The notes: generated from the letters alone by a model not told the origin. A DNA stretch of 20,623 nucleotides from Micavibrio sp. UBA2705 (GCA_002354205.1 DELD01000061.1:1-20623), one strand, 5' to 3'; shown: positions 7,853-15,529, counted from the first letter of the stretch. A program made the numbers and translations.

Positions 7853-8128
7853 CTAACGGATTTCAAAGCGAATTTTCGTACCGCGTGAGAGAATAAGAAA
7901 ATCACTATGCGTATTATTTTCGTTTTTATGGAAGTTCACATCAATAAAGGCTGAATCTAAACGCTCTAAATCTGAATCTGCGAATTGCTCAAACGAAACA
8001 CGCAGCTTATGAAACTCGACTGAATGTTCTGGCACGGATTTATTCTTATGCTTGACGATGCGGTCATCAATCAAAATTTCATCACCAAAAGCCGCATTAC
8101 GAATAAATATATTTTTTATATGGTTCAT
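7853..8128 (-). CDS. Hypothetical protein, 91 residues
   Basis: Not recognised. From the ATG at 8128 it is a 91-residue soluble protein of probable beta/alpha character, rich in Asp, Glu, His and Lys, with no cysteine. I chose this start because GAGGG stands four bases upstream. The frame is open further back to a TTG at 8227 (124 residues). That extension would run into the U-tract of the isocitrate dehydrogenase terminator and lacks a ribosome binding site, though it contains a short hydrophobic stretch with two cysteines (SFSCAC) that could be read as a poor lipoprotein signal. The end converges with hemH. Confidence 0.6.
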   Translation of the reverse strand: MNHIKNIFIRNAAFGDEILIDDRIVKHKNKSVPEHSVEFHKLRVSFEQFADSDLERLDSAFIDVNFHKNENNTHSDFLILSRGTKIRFEIR

Positions 8129-8230
8129 TTTACCCTCACTCGTACAAAATTTACCAATCAATGGGTATGAGCCTATGCCTATTTTTTGACAAGCGCAAGA
8201 AAAACTTACCATAACACCTACAAGCAATAC

Positions 8231-8260
8231 AAAAAAAGCGGCTCACCATCAGCCGCTTTT
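8231..8260 (-). terminator. Intrinsic terminator of isocitrate dehydrogenase
   Basis: A 10-bp stem (8234-8243 with 8251-8260) with loop CACCATC is followed on the minus strand by seven T (8237-8231). It lies 28 bp after the icd stop and uses the same AGCCGC/GCGGCT stem as the terminator at 209-235. Confidence 0.88.
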
Positions 8261-8287
8261 CTCTATATTTTTTAATCCAAACTTTTA

Positions 8288-9721
8288 TTACTGGCCTTGC
8301 GCCAATGTATAACCGCGCTCGCCGTCAAACTCATAAAGATTCTCAACCTTTATAAATTCAAGCCCTGCATCTTTAATTGCCTGCAGCTGTGCAATAATCA
8401 TATCATGCGACATCAGCGCCGTTTTCTGGAAACGGCAACACCAATGATCTGAACAGAATGTGTCGGGGTGACCATTCGGCCAGACCTTTACACCGCGATT
8501 AGCAATAATTTGCAGCTCTAGCCCTTCTGCCGCCTTAATCCGCGATGCAAGGCTTTCTGGCGTGCCATCAAAATTAATAAAGATATCCGCGCCGACAAGT
8601 TCTTTACTCTGCGTTTTACGCGGCTTTAATGGCGGTAATTTTAAACCTTCTTTTGCCCCGCTGCCGTAATCAACAGCCTTAAACTGGCTTGGTGTTTGCC
8701 CTAAACGCGCAATCACTGCGGCGGCAAAGCCTTCTGTACCGACTTTTTCTTTGGAAAGCTCAGCATCATAAATATCGCCTGTATGTATACCATCTTCCAA
8801 AGTTTTAAACCACGCATTATGCACTTTCGTTGCAACTTCACTTTGCCCAATATGGTTCAGCATTAATACAGCCCCTAGCAATAAGCCCGAAGGGTTCGCA
8901 ATGCCTTTGCCTGATATGTCAGGAGCAGAGCCATGCACCGCTTCAAACATCGCGAAATCATCACCAACATTACATGAACCACCAAGCCCAACAGAACCTG
9001 TAATTTCAACGGCAACGTCTGAGATAATATCGCCATAAAGATTCTCAGTAACAATCACATCAAAATCATTTGGGCGCGCCGCAACGCGTGCGATGCCGAT
9101 ATCAATGATGTAATGGTCTTTTTCAATATCAGGATATTCTTCGCCGATTTCATCAAAGACACGGTGAAACAAGCCATCCGCCATTTTCATGATATTGTCT
9201 TTAATCATACATGTGACTTTTTTGCGGCCATTTGCGCGCGCATATTCAAACGCATAGCGCACAATACGTTCACTGCCCGGACGCGAAATAAGTTTCAGCG
9301 ACTGGACAACGTCCTGCGTTTGGCGGTGCTCAATGCCTGCGTATAAATCTTCTTCATTTTCACGAATAATCACCATATCCATCCCTGGGAAATTTGTTTC
9401 CACATATGGATGATATGACACACATGGGCGCACATTCGCATAAAGCCCTAATGATTTACGTACCGTCACGTTTAGCGATTTGAAGCCGCCACCTTGCGGC
9501 GTTGTAATCGGCGCTTTTAAAAATACTTTGGTACGGCGCAGCGAATCCCAGCTGCTTTCTTCAATGCCGTTTTGAATGCCGCGCGTGTAGACCGCTTCAC
9601 CAATCTCAATTTCTTCAATATCTAACTGCGCCCCTGCTGCATTTAATATATCCAGCGTTGCATCCATAATTTCTGGACCAATACCATCACCGCGGGCAAC
9701 TGTAATCGGAGTCTTACTCAT
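8288..9721 (-). CDS. icd: Isocitrate dehydrogenase, long type with C-terminal domain
   Basis: Oxidises and decarboxylates isocitrate to 2-oxoglutarate in the TCA cycle. The 477 residues comprise the catalytic beta-decarboxylating dehydrogenase domain (1 to about 350) and an extra C-terminal domain (about 378-477, from VGADIFINFDG to the end) of the Thermus/Rickettsia-type enzyme. Substrate residues seen: Ser82 and Asn84 in KSLNVTVRKS, Arg88, Arg98, Arg120 and Tyr127 in IIRENEEDLYAG, Lys174, and the metal-binding aspartates 231 and 235 in YGDIISD. The cofactor loop reads HGSAPDISGKGIANP with Asp268-Ile269. NADP enzymes normally have Lys-Tyr there, so NAD+ use is predicted even though databases often name this family NADP-dependent. 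The ribosome binding site AAAGGA and the terminator are both good, so it is a single-gene unit. Confidence 0.93.
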   Translation of the reverse strand: MSKTPITVARGDGIGPEIMDATLDILNAAGAQLDIEEIEIGEAVYTRGIQNGIEESSWDSLRRTKVFLKAPITTPQGGGFKSLNVTVRKSLGLYANVRPCVSYHPYVETNFPGMDMVIIRENEEDLYAGIEHRQTQDVVQSLKLISRPGSERIVRYAFEYARANGRKKVTCMIKDNIMKMADGLFHRVFDEIGEEYPDIEKDHYIIDIGIARVAARPNDFDVIVTENLYGDIISDVAVEITGSVGLGGSCNVGDDFAMFEAVHGSAPDISGKGIANPSGLLLGAVLMLNHIGQSEVATKVHNAWFKTLEDGIHTGDIYDAELSKEKVGTEGFAAAVIARLGQTPSQFKAVDYGSGAKEGLKLPPLKPRKTQSKELVGADIFINFDGTPESLASRIKAAEGLELQIIANRGVKVWPNGHPDTFCSDHWCCRFQKTALMSHDMIIAQLQAIKDAGLEFIKVENLYEFDGERGYTLAQGQ

Positions 9722-9785
9722 TATATTATCCTTTTGAAAAACGTAAATGTGGAGGGGCGTGTAAGAATTTCTGCGTTAATTATAA

Positions 9786-9823
9786 ACAAAAACCCGCTTC
9801 GCCAAAAGGGCAAAAGCGGGTTT
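9786..9823 (-). terminator. Intrinsic terminator of the MAPEG gene
   Basis: A 10-bp stem (9790-9799 with 9814-9823) carries an internal GCC/GGC pairing around an AAAA loop. On the minus strand it is followed by TTTTTGTTTAT, which fits termination of the gene ending at 9864. Confidence 0.8.
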
Positions 9824-9863
9824 CTTAAAAAAACTTCTTGCGCAAAGATGCGCGGAACGTAAC

Positions 9864-10259
9864 TTACATCACGTAATAAGCTCTGACGAAGCCAAAAATC
9901 AGCAAAAATGAACTAACGCCCAGCACGCCTAAAGTCAATAATACACCCGCTGTACGACCAAAAGACACTTTACTTGTCTTTGAAAGGCCAAAGGCGTGCA
10001 ATACCCGCGCGATAAATAAAGCCGCACCAAGCGCATGCATTAGTACAATGCTTGTTTGTTGCATTTCAACCAAATACAGCAGCAATAAGGCCAGCGGTAC
10101 ATATTCAATAAAATTACTATGGACACGAATGGCTTTGGCTAAAACATGTTCGCCGCCATCACCAATGCCGACTTTGTATTTCCAGCGCATACGCACAATG
10201 CGCAAAGTCAGAAAGATAAATAAAAGGCCAAGTAAGCCCGCATAATAACCAATAATCAT
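9864..10259 (-). CDS. MAPEG-family membrane protein (YecN-like)
   Basis: A 131-residue protein with four hydrophobic segments: about residues 3-20, 55-67, 72-86 and 105-127. It has the family pattern RVHSNFIEYVPLALLLLYL and the later ARVLHAFG motif. Length and pattern match bacterial YecN-like MAPEG proteins, whose relatives are glutathione S-transferases and eicosanoid enzymes; the bacterial substrate is unknown. I place the start at 10259, where AAGGA stands nine bases upstream. The frame remains open to an ATG at 10367, but that would add 36 residues with an extra hydrophobic stretch not typical of this family. Confidence 0.88.
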   Translation of the reverse strand: MIIGYYAGLLGLLFIFLTLRIVRMRWKYKVGIGDGGEHVLAKAIRVHSNFIEYVPLALLLLYLVEMQQTSIVLMHALGAALFIARVLHAFGLSKTSKVSFGRTAGVLLTLGVLGVSSFLLIFGFVRAYYVM

Positions 10260-10375
10260 AGAATAAATCCTTTTTATAATTCTTGATAAGCATAGATGAA
10301 CGTAGGCAAATAACAAAATTAAAAAAAATATGATCCAAACCAAATCTGCTGCGTATAAAGAGTACATAGGTTATG

Positions 10376-10456
10376 TGAGGTGCTTATTGTAAGGCCTCAA
10401 CCGCATAGCCGTTTATTTATACATAGCTCATCTTGCTTAACAAAAAGGAGATAAAA
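10376..10456 (+). promoter_or_regulatory. ROSE-like RNA thermometer in the hsp20 leader
   Basis: The leader can fold into a 5' hairpin (TGAGG 10376-10380 with CCTCA 10395-10399) and a 3' hairpin in which 10430-10437 pairs with the ribosome binding site at 10446-10452. The 3' pairing is AUCUU-CU with AGGAGAU, with G10435 left unpaired. This is the U(U/C)GCU-against-Shine-Dalgarno arrangement with an odd G that defines ROSE elements in alphaproteobacterial small heat-shock genes. Heating would melt the helix and expose AAGGAG. The base pairing is seen; function is inferred from the family and from the gene it precedes. Confidence 0.7.
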
Positions 10457-10894
10457 ATGACAAATGTATTAACACTCACGGCGCCATTAATGCGCCGCAC
10501 TGTTGGTTTTGACCGTTTCAACGACATGTTCGACACTTTATTCGAGGAAAAGTCGACCGCGCAGGACCATTACCCCCCACATAATATAGAAAAAATCGGT
10601 GACGATGATTATCGTATCACGATTGCTGTCGCTGGCTTTAGCGACAAAGAGATTGATATTGTCTTTAAAGGCGACACGCTTAGCATAACAGGGAATCGCA
10701 AAGAAGACGAAAGCGATCAGCCTGTAGAAATGCTCTATCAAGGCATTGCCGCACGGTCTTTTGAGCGCAATTTCCGCCTTGCTGACCATATTAAAGTGGT
10801 GGATGCCGACCTTAAAAACGGCCTTCTGAGCATCGCTCTAAAACGCGAAGTGCCAGAAGAAAGCAAACCGCGCTTTATAAAAATTAAGCATTAA
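10457..10894 (+). CDS. Small heat-shock protein, Hsp20/IbpA family
   Basis: An ATP-independent chaperone that holds unfolding proteins during stress. Of 145 residues, about 38-135 form the alpha-crystallin domain: it opens with PPHNIEKIGDDDYRITIAVAGF, has GIAARSFERNFRLAD in the middle, and ends with the family A-D-L-x-N-G-L-L motif (117-124). The C-terminal Ile-Lys-Ile (141-143) is the I-x-I anchor used in oligomer assembly. The ATG at 10457 has AAGGAG six bases upstream, and that site is paired in a ROSE-like hairpin. An in-frame upstream codon at 10433 falls inside that hairpin and is not a credible start. The gene is monocistronic with a terminator at 10983-11021. Confidence 0.94.
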   Translation: MTNVLTLTAPLMRRTVGFDRFNDMFDTLFEEKSTAQDHYPPHNIEKIGDDDYRITIAVAGFSDKEIDIVFKGDTLSITGNRKEDESDQPVEMLYQGIAARSFERNFRLADHIKVVDADLKNGLLSIALKREVPEESKPRFIKIKH

Positions 10895-10982
10895 AAGCGC
10901 CCAACATATAAATAATATATAGCTGCAGAGTTCTCCCCCTTGTCTTTATCTGACATAAAGATCAGATAATGCGCAGCGTAAA

Positions 10983-11024
10983 AGAAAAGCCGCCAAACAT
11001 ATTGTGTTTCGCGGCTTTTCTCTG
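10983..11024 (+). terminator. Terminator after hsp20, probably bidirectional
   Basis: A long hairpin: the outer 11-bp stem 10983-10993 with 11011-11021 (AGAAAAGCCGC type) and an inner 5-bp stem 10995-10999 with 11005-11009. The T-rich right arm and TCTGTT follow on the plus strand. The minus strand also shows a CTTTTCTTT tail, suiting the convergent lipoprotein gene at 11058-11234. Confidence 0.75.
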
Positions 11025-11057
11025 TTATCTCGAACCAATGCTACGCGCAGCACGCTT

Positions 11058-11234
11058 TTAATCGGTGCAGCCGCCTATACCGTATTTGTTAAATTGGCAC
11101 TCTGGGCCCTTTAAAGTTTCGCGACCGACCTCATCTGCCCACGCTTCAGCGCGCGCCGCCTTATCTGCCCCTTTATCTGCGCAGCCCGCTAACGGCGCAA
11201 TAAGAAAAACTAAACATAAAACAACATAGCGCAT
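11058..11234 (-). CDS. Small lipoprotein, 58 residues
   Basis: A short gene encoding a 58-residue protein with a clear lipoprotein signal: Arg2, a hydrophobic core (VVLCLVFLIAPL) and lipobox Leu15-Ala16-Gly17-Cys18, so it should be cut before Cys18 and anchored by lipid. The mature part of 41 residues is charged and helical (ADKGADKAARAEAWADEVGR) and ends with CQFNKYGIGGCTD, whose Cys46 and Cys56 could form a disulfide. The start at 11234 is certain: AAGGAGG lies five bases upstream. A perfect -10 TATAAT is on the minus strand at 11295-11290. The function is not known. It converges with hsp20. Confidence 0.88.
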   Translation of the reverse strand: MRYVVLCLVFLIAPLAGCADKGADKAARAEAWADEVGRETLKGPECQFNKYGIGGCTD

Positions 11235-11406
11235 TTGACCTCCTTCTTCTTACAAGACCTCGACACATTAGATAACATGCATCAAGATAATTATACCGCA
11301 AAGACAATTGCTTACCTGTTTTTTTTGACGTACGCCTCTGCAATTTCCTAACCTTCGATTGTAGTTGCTGGTATTCAACAACACATATTTTAAAAGGAGA
11401 ACAACA

Positions 11407-11505
11407 ATGAAAGATCAATTTAACCAAGAAGATAAAACATTGGACGTTCAACCAGAAGCGACAGTAGCGCAGCCAAAACCTGCGCCGCTTACGCTCGGTA
11501 AATAA
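11407..11505 (+). CDS. Very small protein, 32 residues
   Basis: A 33-codon frame (including the stop) has AAAAGGAG seven bases before its ATG and a strong intrinsic terminator 34 bp after its stop, so it forms a complete expression unit by itself. The peptide is polar, with an acidic N-terminal half (MKDQFNQEDKTLDVQPEA) and a Pro/Ala-rich end (AQPKPAPLTLGK). It has no cysteine, no hydrophobic segment and no signal peptide, and I do not recognise it. It is divergent from the lipoprotein gene across a 172-bp region. The alternative is that the transcript is a small RNA and the frame is incidental, but the quality of the ribosome binding site argues for translation. Confidence 0.6.
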   Translation: MKDQFNQEDKTLDVQPEATVAQPKPAPLTLGK

Positions 11506-11538
11506 TTAAAATTTATATTTAAAGAATTTTTATTATTG

Positions 11539-11573
11539 TACCCTCTGCTCTTCACAGCGCAGAGGGTATTTTT
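11539..11573 (+). terminator. Intrinsic terminator of the 32-residue gene
   Basis: A perfect 10-bp stem (TACCCTCTGC 11539-11548 with 11559-11568) is followed by five T. On the minus strand the trailing sequence lacks a clean U-run, so it would serve pleD only weakly. Confidence 0.88.
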
Positions 11574-11588
11574 ATCCGCAGAGAAATT

Positions 11589-13037
11589 CTAAACGTTTTG
11601 CTGTACTTCACCCGAAGTATCTTCGCGTTCAACAATTTCAAAATCATCAGGATTTAATTCGCCAATATTTTCAAAGAACACACGGTTCCGCCCGCCCTCT
11701 TTGGCCTTATAAAGCTCACTGTCTGCGCGTTCCAACAATGTAGGTATCGGATGATCGCCGCCATCAATCAACACGCCGCCCATTGACGTTGTAATGACAA
11801 GCGCACCTTCAGGCACAGAACATTCAAAAGCTTCATCCGCGACAATGCGGCGCAAGCGCTCTGCGACATAAAGTGCTTTTTCTTGCGACACATCAGGCAA
11901 GACCGCGACAAATTCTTCACCACCAAGACGCGCGAGCATATCAAAGCTACGCAAATTATCTTTCAAACGGTTGGAAAAGACTTTCAAAATCTCATCCCCG
12001 ACATTATGCCCCCATGTATCATTGACGCTTTTAAACTTATCAATATCCATGTAAAGCACGCAGAGGTTTTTGGCGCTTGTCTTATTGTCTTCTAACAGCT
12101 TCTCCATATGCACTTCAAAGTAACGGCGGTTATAAAGCCCCGTTAATTGGTCTGTGAGCGCCATATTGAGGCTTGTTTCATAGTTTGAACGTAAACGTTC
12201 TTGGAAGCGCTTGCGGCGTACTTGCGTACGCGCGCGCGCCAGCATTTCGTTTTTATCAATCGGGCGCATAATATAATCATGCGCGCCAATTTCAAGGCCA
12301 TGGGCAACGCGCGGCATATCATCAGGTGATGCAATCATAATAATCGGCACGGCGCGTGTATGTTCGTTTGAGCGTATGTGCGAACACAAGCGCAAGCCAT
12401 CTTCACCGCCAAGGTTTAGCGATACGGCAATTAAGTCAAATTCACGCTCACGCGCATATTCAAGGGCTTCCATGCCACTACGCGCCTGAATAATAATATT
12501 ATTATCAACAGAGAGTGAAGATTTGATTTTATCAACTTCAAAATCTTGGTCTTCAACCAATAAAACCTGCGCGCCCTGTACCGGTTCATTCATCACCGCA
12601 CCAGAATCGTCCATCACGCCGAGCGTATTGGCGGCATTAGAACGCACACGCCATTCATCAATCGTCATTTTCAAACGGACGAGCGAACGTACGCGCGCCA
12701 TCAGCGCCGTATCATTAATTGGTTTACTCAAGAAATCATCTGCGCCGTTTTCAAGCCCTTTAACACGGTCCTGCACATCAGTTAGCGCTGTGACCATCAC
12801 AACAGGAATATGCGAGGTGTCAGGGTCTTCTTTAATCCGCCGACAGACTTCAAAGCCATCCATACCAGGCATCATCACATCTAAAAGAATAAGATCGGGG
12901 CTGTCTTCTTTAACCCGCACCAAAGCATCTTCACCATTTGTCGCCGTAATTACATCATAATACTCACTGATCAGCTTTGCTTCCAAAAGCTTCACATTGG
13001 GTAAAATATCATCGACAACTAAAATACGTGCAGACAT
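11589..13037 (-). CDS. pleD: PleD-like response regulator with diguanylate cyclase
   Basis: Makes cyclic di-GMP from two GTP when phosphorylated. The 482 residues are arranged receiver, receiver-like adaptor, GGDEF, as in Caulobacter PleD (454). The first receiver (4-120) is complete: Asp9-Asp10, acceptor Asp53, Thr83 and Lys105. The second (157-275) has Ser206/Asn208 where the acceptor should be, so it cannot be phosphorylated there and probably serves dimer contact, as in PleD. The cyclase motif is GGEEF at 372-376, with the inhibitory RxxD site at 363-366 in the usual spacing. The C-terminal tail beyond 460 is acidic and longer than in Caulobacter. divK is 18 bp upstream on the same strand; AAGGAAG precedes the ATG. 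Confidence 0.95.
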   Translation of the reverse strand: MSARILVVDDILPNVKLLEAKLISEYYDVITATNGEDALVRVKEDSPDLILLDVMMPGMDGFEVCRRIKEDPDTSHIPVVMVTALTDVQDRVKGLENGADDFLSKPINDTALMARVRSLVRLKMTIDEWRVRSNAANTLGVMDDSGAVMNEPVQGAQVLLVEDQDFEVDKIKSSLSVDNNIIIQARSGMEALEYAREREFDLIAVSLNLGGEDGLRLCSHIRSNEHTRAVPIIMIASPDDMPRVAHGLEIGAHDYIMRPIDKNEMLARARTQVRRKRFQERLRSNYETSLNMALTDQLTGLYNRRYFEVHMEKLLEDNKTSAKNLCVLYMDIDKFKSVNDTWGHNVGDEILKVFSNRLKDNLRSFDMLARLGGEEFVAVLPDVSQEKALYVAERLRRIVADEAFECSVPEGALVITTSMGGVLIDGGDHPIPTLLERADSELYKAKEGGRNRVFFENIGELNPDDFEIVEREDTSGEVQQNV

Positions 13038-13055
13038 ACGTCTTCCTTAAAATTC

Positions 13056-13424
13056 TTAAGCGTTTAAATGTTTATTCACAACATCCATAAAATGCGAAAC
13101 AGAAATCGGCTTCGAGATATAATCATCACAGCCAACTTCGCGGATCTTTTGCTCATCGCCTTTCATGGCAAAGGCCGTCACGGCAATGACAGGTATCGTT
13201 TTCAATGCGTCATCGGCTTTTAGCCATTTCGTCACTTCCAAGCCAGAGACTTCTGGGAGCTGAATATCCATGATAATTAGATCAGGCTTTTTTTCGCGCG
13301 CAATATCCAGCACCTCACGACCATCTTTAGTCTGTAATGTGTTGATGTTATGCGCTTCTAACAAATCATTAAAAAGCTTCATATTTAGCTCATTGTCTTC
13401 GACAATTAGAACAGTCTTGCTCAT
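13056..13424 (-). CDS. divK: Cell-cycle response regulator DivK
   Basis: A 122-residue single receiver domain that in Caulobacter is phosphorylated by DivJ, dephosphorylated by PleC, and controls the CtrA pathway through DivL. The match to Caulobacter DivK is very high: the opening VLIVEDNELNMKLF, PDLIIMDIQLPEVSGLEVTKWLK around acceptor Asp53, AVTAFAMKGDE with Thr83, and DYISKPISV with Lys105. The acidic pair is Glu9-Asp10. It is the first gene of a divK-pleD operon, the same order as in Caulobacter, which supports the identity beyond the receiver fold alone. No CtrA box or GANTC site is evident in its 158-bp upstream region. Confidence 0.95.
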   Translation of the reverse strand: MSKTVLIVEDNELNMKLFNDLLEAHNINTLQTKDGREVLDIAREKKPDLIIMDIQLPEVSGLEVTKWLKADDALKTIPVIAVTAFAMKGDEQKIREVGCDDYISKPISVSHFMDVVNKHLNA

Positions 13425-13582
13425 TTTAAAATCTACATCCTAAATTCATTGTGACGATAAAGGTTATTACCTCATATACAGTACAAAGATAGTATTGCAA
13501 AAACGTTAAAATTTAAAGCGAATATATGATTTTACTTGGTTTTATCACCTAGCCGAGACCAACGCCGTATATATTGGGGCAG

Positions 13583-14431
13583 TTATGGACAATGCGGCGC
13601 ATCATACATCGACAAAGACGTTAATTCCTGCCCAATAATATGGTCATGATAGTCGAGTCGAATATCATCCATCACACCATTATCATAAAGCGTTGCGCTC
13701 ATCTCATAGTCAGATGCTTCTTTTGTCGTGCTATCAGAAAAATACGCCACTGATACACGCCATTTTTTCATCCCATCATTCAGCACGCCCATATGCTGCG
13801 CTTTCGCATAATCGCCATCTTCTTTATAAGGGAAGACATATGAGGTAATCGTGCGCGTTCCTTGCTGCTCTAGGCCATCAAAGACTTCGTAAGAGGAAAA
13901 AGCCTTACCTGCGCGTGCTTGCTCTAACAATATCAAAGCATGTTCACTTGGCAGCAATATATCGCCTTTATATGTTTCTTCGCGCGCAGCGTCCCCCATG
14001 TAATATACCTTAACAACGTCATCTGACAATTCTGCGCGGCCTTTCACGCTATCTAGCGCTGCCCCCGCCATTTGGCGCGCAATAGAAAAATTATAGCGTG
14101 AGAAGTCTTTACTCTCATATGTTGTGGTCTGGGTCGTCATCTGCCCCGAAGAATGGTTGGTGAAGTTATATTTGAAATCGAATTGATATGAAGTGCTCCA
14201 GCCATCGCAATCTTCTTTAAAATCATATTCAAGCTGCCCATTAAGCGCCGCGATGTTTGATGCTGGCTTTGACTCTAGCAGCTTCATACTATACTGAGCT
14301 TGGTAGCCTTGCAGCGACGCACCTTGCGCGGCGGCTTGTTCAAACGGCGCTGCAGACAACGTAAAGACCAACGCCATAAAGAAGGCTGTGAGAAAAGAAG
14401 TTTTAACAAAAGCATTATGAATATAGGGCAA
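13583..14431 (-). CDS. EipB-like periplasmic envelope protein (DUF1849)
   Basis: A 282-residue exported protein with an N-terminal signal peptide (hydrophobic core about 12-28, probable cleavage near the AAAQ at 33-36). The mature part follows the DUF1849 pattern seen in Brucella EipB: CDGWSTSYQFDFKYNF early, the SLK/DSVKG-type middle, LLPSEHALILLEQARAG, and a final cysteine near the C-terminus. Only two cysteines are present in the mature protein, Cys75 and Cys281, at places matching the disulfide described for EipB, a beta-spiral protein needed for envelope integrity. The start is a TTG at 14431 with AAGGA about 13 bases upstream. No ATG/GTG start is available in frame ahead of it and the signal peptide would be lost with a later one. 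It stands alone. Confidence 0.85.
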   Translation of the reverse strand: MPYIHNAFVKTSFLTAFFMALVFTLSAAPFEQAAAQGASLQGYQAQYSMKLLESKPASNIAALNGQLEYDFKEDCDGWSTSYQFDFKYNFTNHSSGQMTTQTTTYESKDFSRYNFSIARQMAGAALDSVKGRAELSDDVVKVYYMGDAAREETYKGDILLPSEHALILLEQARAGKAFSSYEVFDGLEQQGTRTITSYVFPYKEDGDYAKAQHMGVLNDGMKKWRVSVAYFSDSTTKEASDYEMSATLYDNGVMDDIRLDYHDHIIGQELTSLSMYDAPHCP

Positions 14432-14581
14432 AATAATCTCTATCCTTATTTGTGAACGGGCAACATTTTCCGCCTCAAGGGCAAAAAAATACCAACTAAG
14501 GCAAAAATACAGCCCCCTAAATAATTTAGCAATCCCTATTTAACATTACAAAACCCTTATAAAACATAGTTTAAAGCTTTC

Positions 14582-14597
14582 TGGCACAAACTTCGCA
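14582..14597 (+). promoter_or_regulatory. Possible sigma-54 promoter of the diguanylate cyclase gene
   Basis: TGGCAC, five bases, then TCGCA: the essential GG and GC are ten bases apart and only one core base differs from the TGGCAC-N5-TTGCW consensus. It lies about 80 bp before the start codon at 14678. No enhancer-binding activator gene is visible in the window. Confidence 0.35.
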
Positions 14598-14677
14598 TAG
14601 CATATAACCGAGAATGAAGAGATAGGCAAACAGCCCATCAAATACGAAATTGAGCTTAAACAAACGAGGGTACATAT

Positions 14678-15460
14678 ATGTTGACGCAGCCATCTGAAAT
14701 ATCAGCTTATGCGAGCCACCACAGCCTTATTCCTGCGGCGCATGACCTCGACACTTTGTTTAGCAACAAAGCACAGGCGTCAAATTGGAGCGCCTTTGCA
14801 AGCAAAGCTTTATCAATATTTCATGCCTTGCGCCTAAGCCTTAAAGAAGCGCAGCAAGTGATAGCCGACCAACAAAAGGAAATTATGATCCTTGAGAAAA
14901 TTGCGGATACTGATTTTTTAACAGGCCTTGCCAACCGCAGACAATTTGAACGTGCCTTTAACATGGAAATTGAACGCGTCAACAGAGGCAAAAGCCGCGG
15001 CGGCCTATTAGTGATGATCGACCTTGATAACTTTAAGCAAATTAACGATCAGCACGGACACCAAGCTGGTGATGAATGCCTAAGATTAGTCGCTGACTTA
15101 CTAGACGCTGAAACGCGCTCTCTTGATGTTGCAGCCCGCCTTGGCGGAGACGAATTCGTCCTTATCTTTGCCGATGCGGATGCAGAAATCGCCATTGACC
15201 GCACACAAGAGATTGGGAAAAAACTCAACACTCTGTCCCTGGAATGGGACGGCGAAGAAATTGAAATCCGTGCGAGCCTCGGCCTGCGTAAATTTGCAAA
15301 AGGCGATAGCGTTAAAGCCATTATGAGTGCCGCGGATAATACGCTTTACAAAGAAAAAGAGATTAATAAGAACAACAGTTTTACACCCAAAAAAGTAGAA
15401 GACTTTACACACCAACTGTTTAAAGGGGAAAAAATTTCGGTCCTCACACTACACCAATAA
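14678..15460 (+). CDS. Diguanylate cyclase (GGDEF), cytoplasmic
   Basis: A 260-residue protein with an N-terminal helical region (about 1-75) that I cannot assign, a short coiled segment (LKEAQQVIADQQKEIMILEKIA), and a GGDEF domain (about 77-235). DTDFLTGLANRRQFER opens the domain, the catalytic GGDEF is at 156-160 and unbroken, and the inhibitory RxxD site (147-150, RSLD) has the correct spacing, so it should be active and subject to product inhibition. There is no membrane segment. The ATG has GAGGGT seven to eight bases upstream. The start lies about 80 bp after a possible sigma-54 promoter. The gene ends convergent with lysR, with a perfect 15-bp palindrome between them. Confidence 0.92.
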   Translation: MLTQPSEISAYASHHSLIPAAHDLDTLFSNKAQASNWSAFASKALSIFHALRLSLKEAQQVIADQQKEIMILEKIADTDFLTGLANRRQFERAFNMEIERVNRGKSRGGLLVMIDLDNFKQINDQHGHQAGDECLRLVADLLDAETRSLDVAARLGGDEFVLIFADADAEIAIDRTQEIGKKLNTLSLEWDGEEIEIRASLGLRKFAKGDSVKAIMSAADNTLYKEKEINKNNSFTPKKVEDFTHQLFKGEKISVLTLHQ

Positions 15461-15529
15461 CCCACACACCGAACAAGTTCGCTTGCGACCTCCCTAACCT
15501 AAACCCAAACCCTAGCAAGTGACTCCCCT

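Noticed and set aside
8129..8227. 33-residue N-terminal extension of the gene at 7853, with a lipoprotein-like SFSCAC
   Set aside because: It would start with TTG inside the U-tract of the icd terminator and has no basic n-region and no ribosome binding site. The ATG at 8128 has GAGGG.
12400..12480. Loss of the acceptor aspartate in the second PleD receiver as a mutation of interest
   Set aside because: A degenerate second receiver is the normal state of PleD-type proteins, so it is noted in the gene entry but is not unusual.
12523..12960. Open frame of 145 codons on the plus strand
   Set aside because: Antisense to the receiver domains of pleD, which are unmistakable; low-complexity Ser/Thr/Ile composition.
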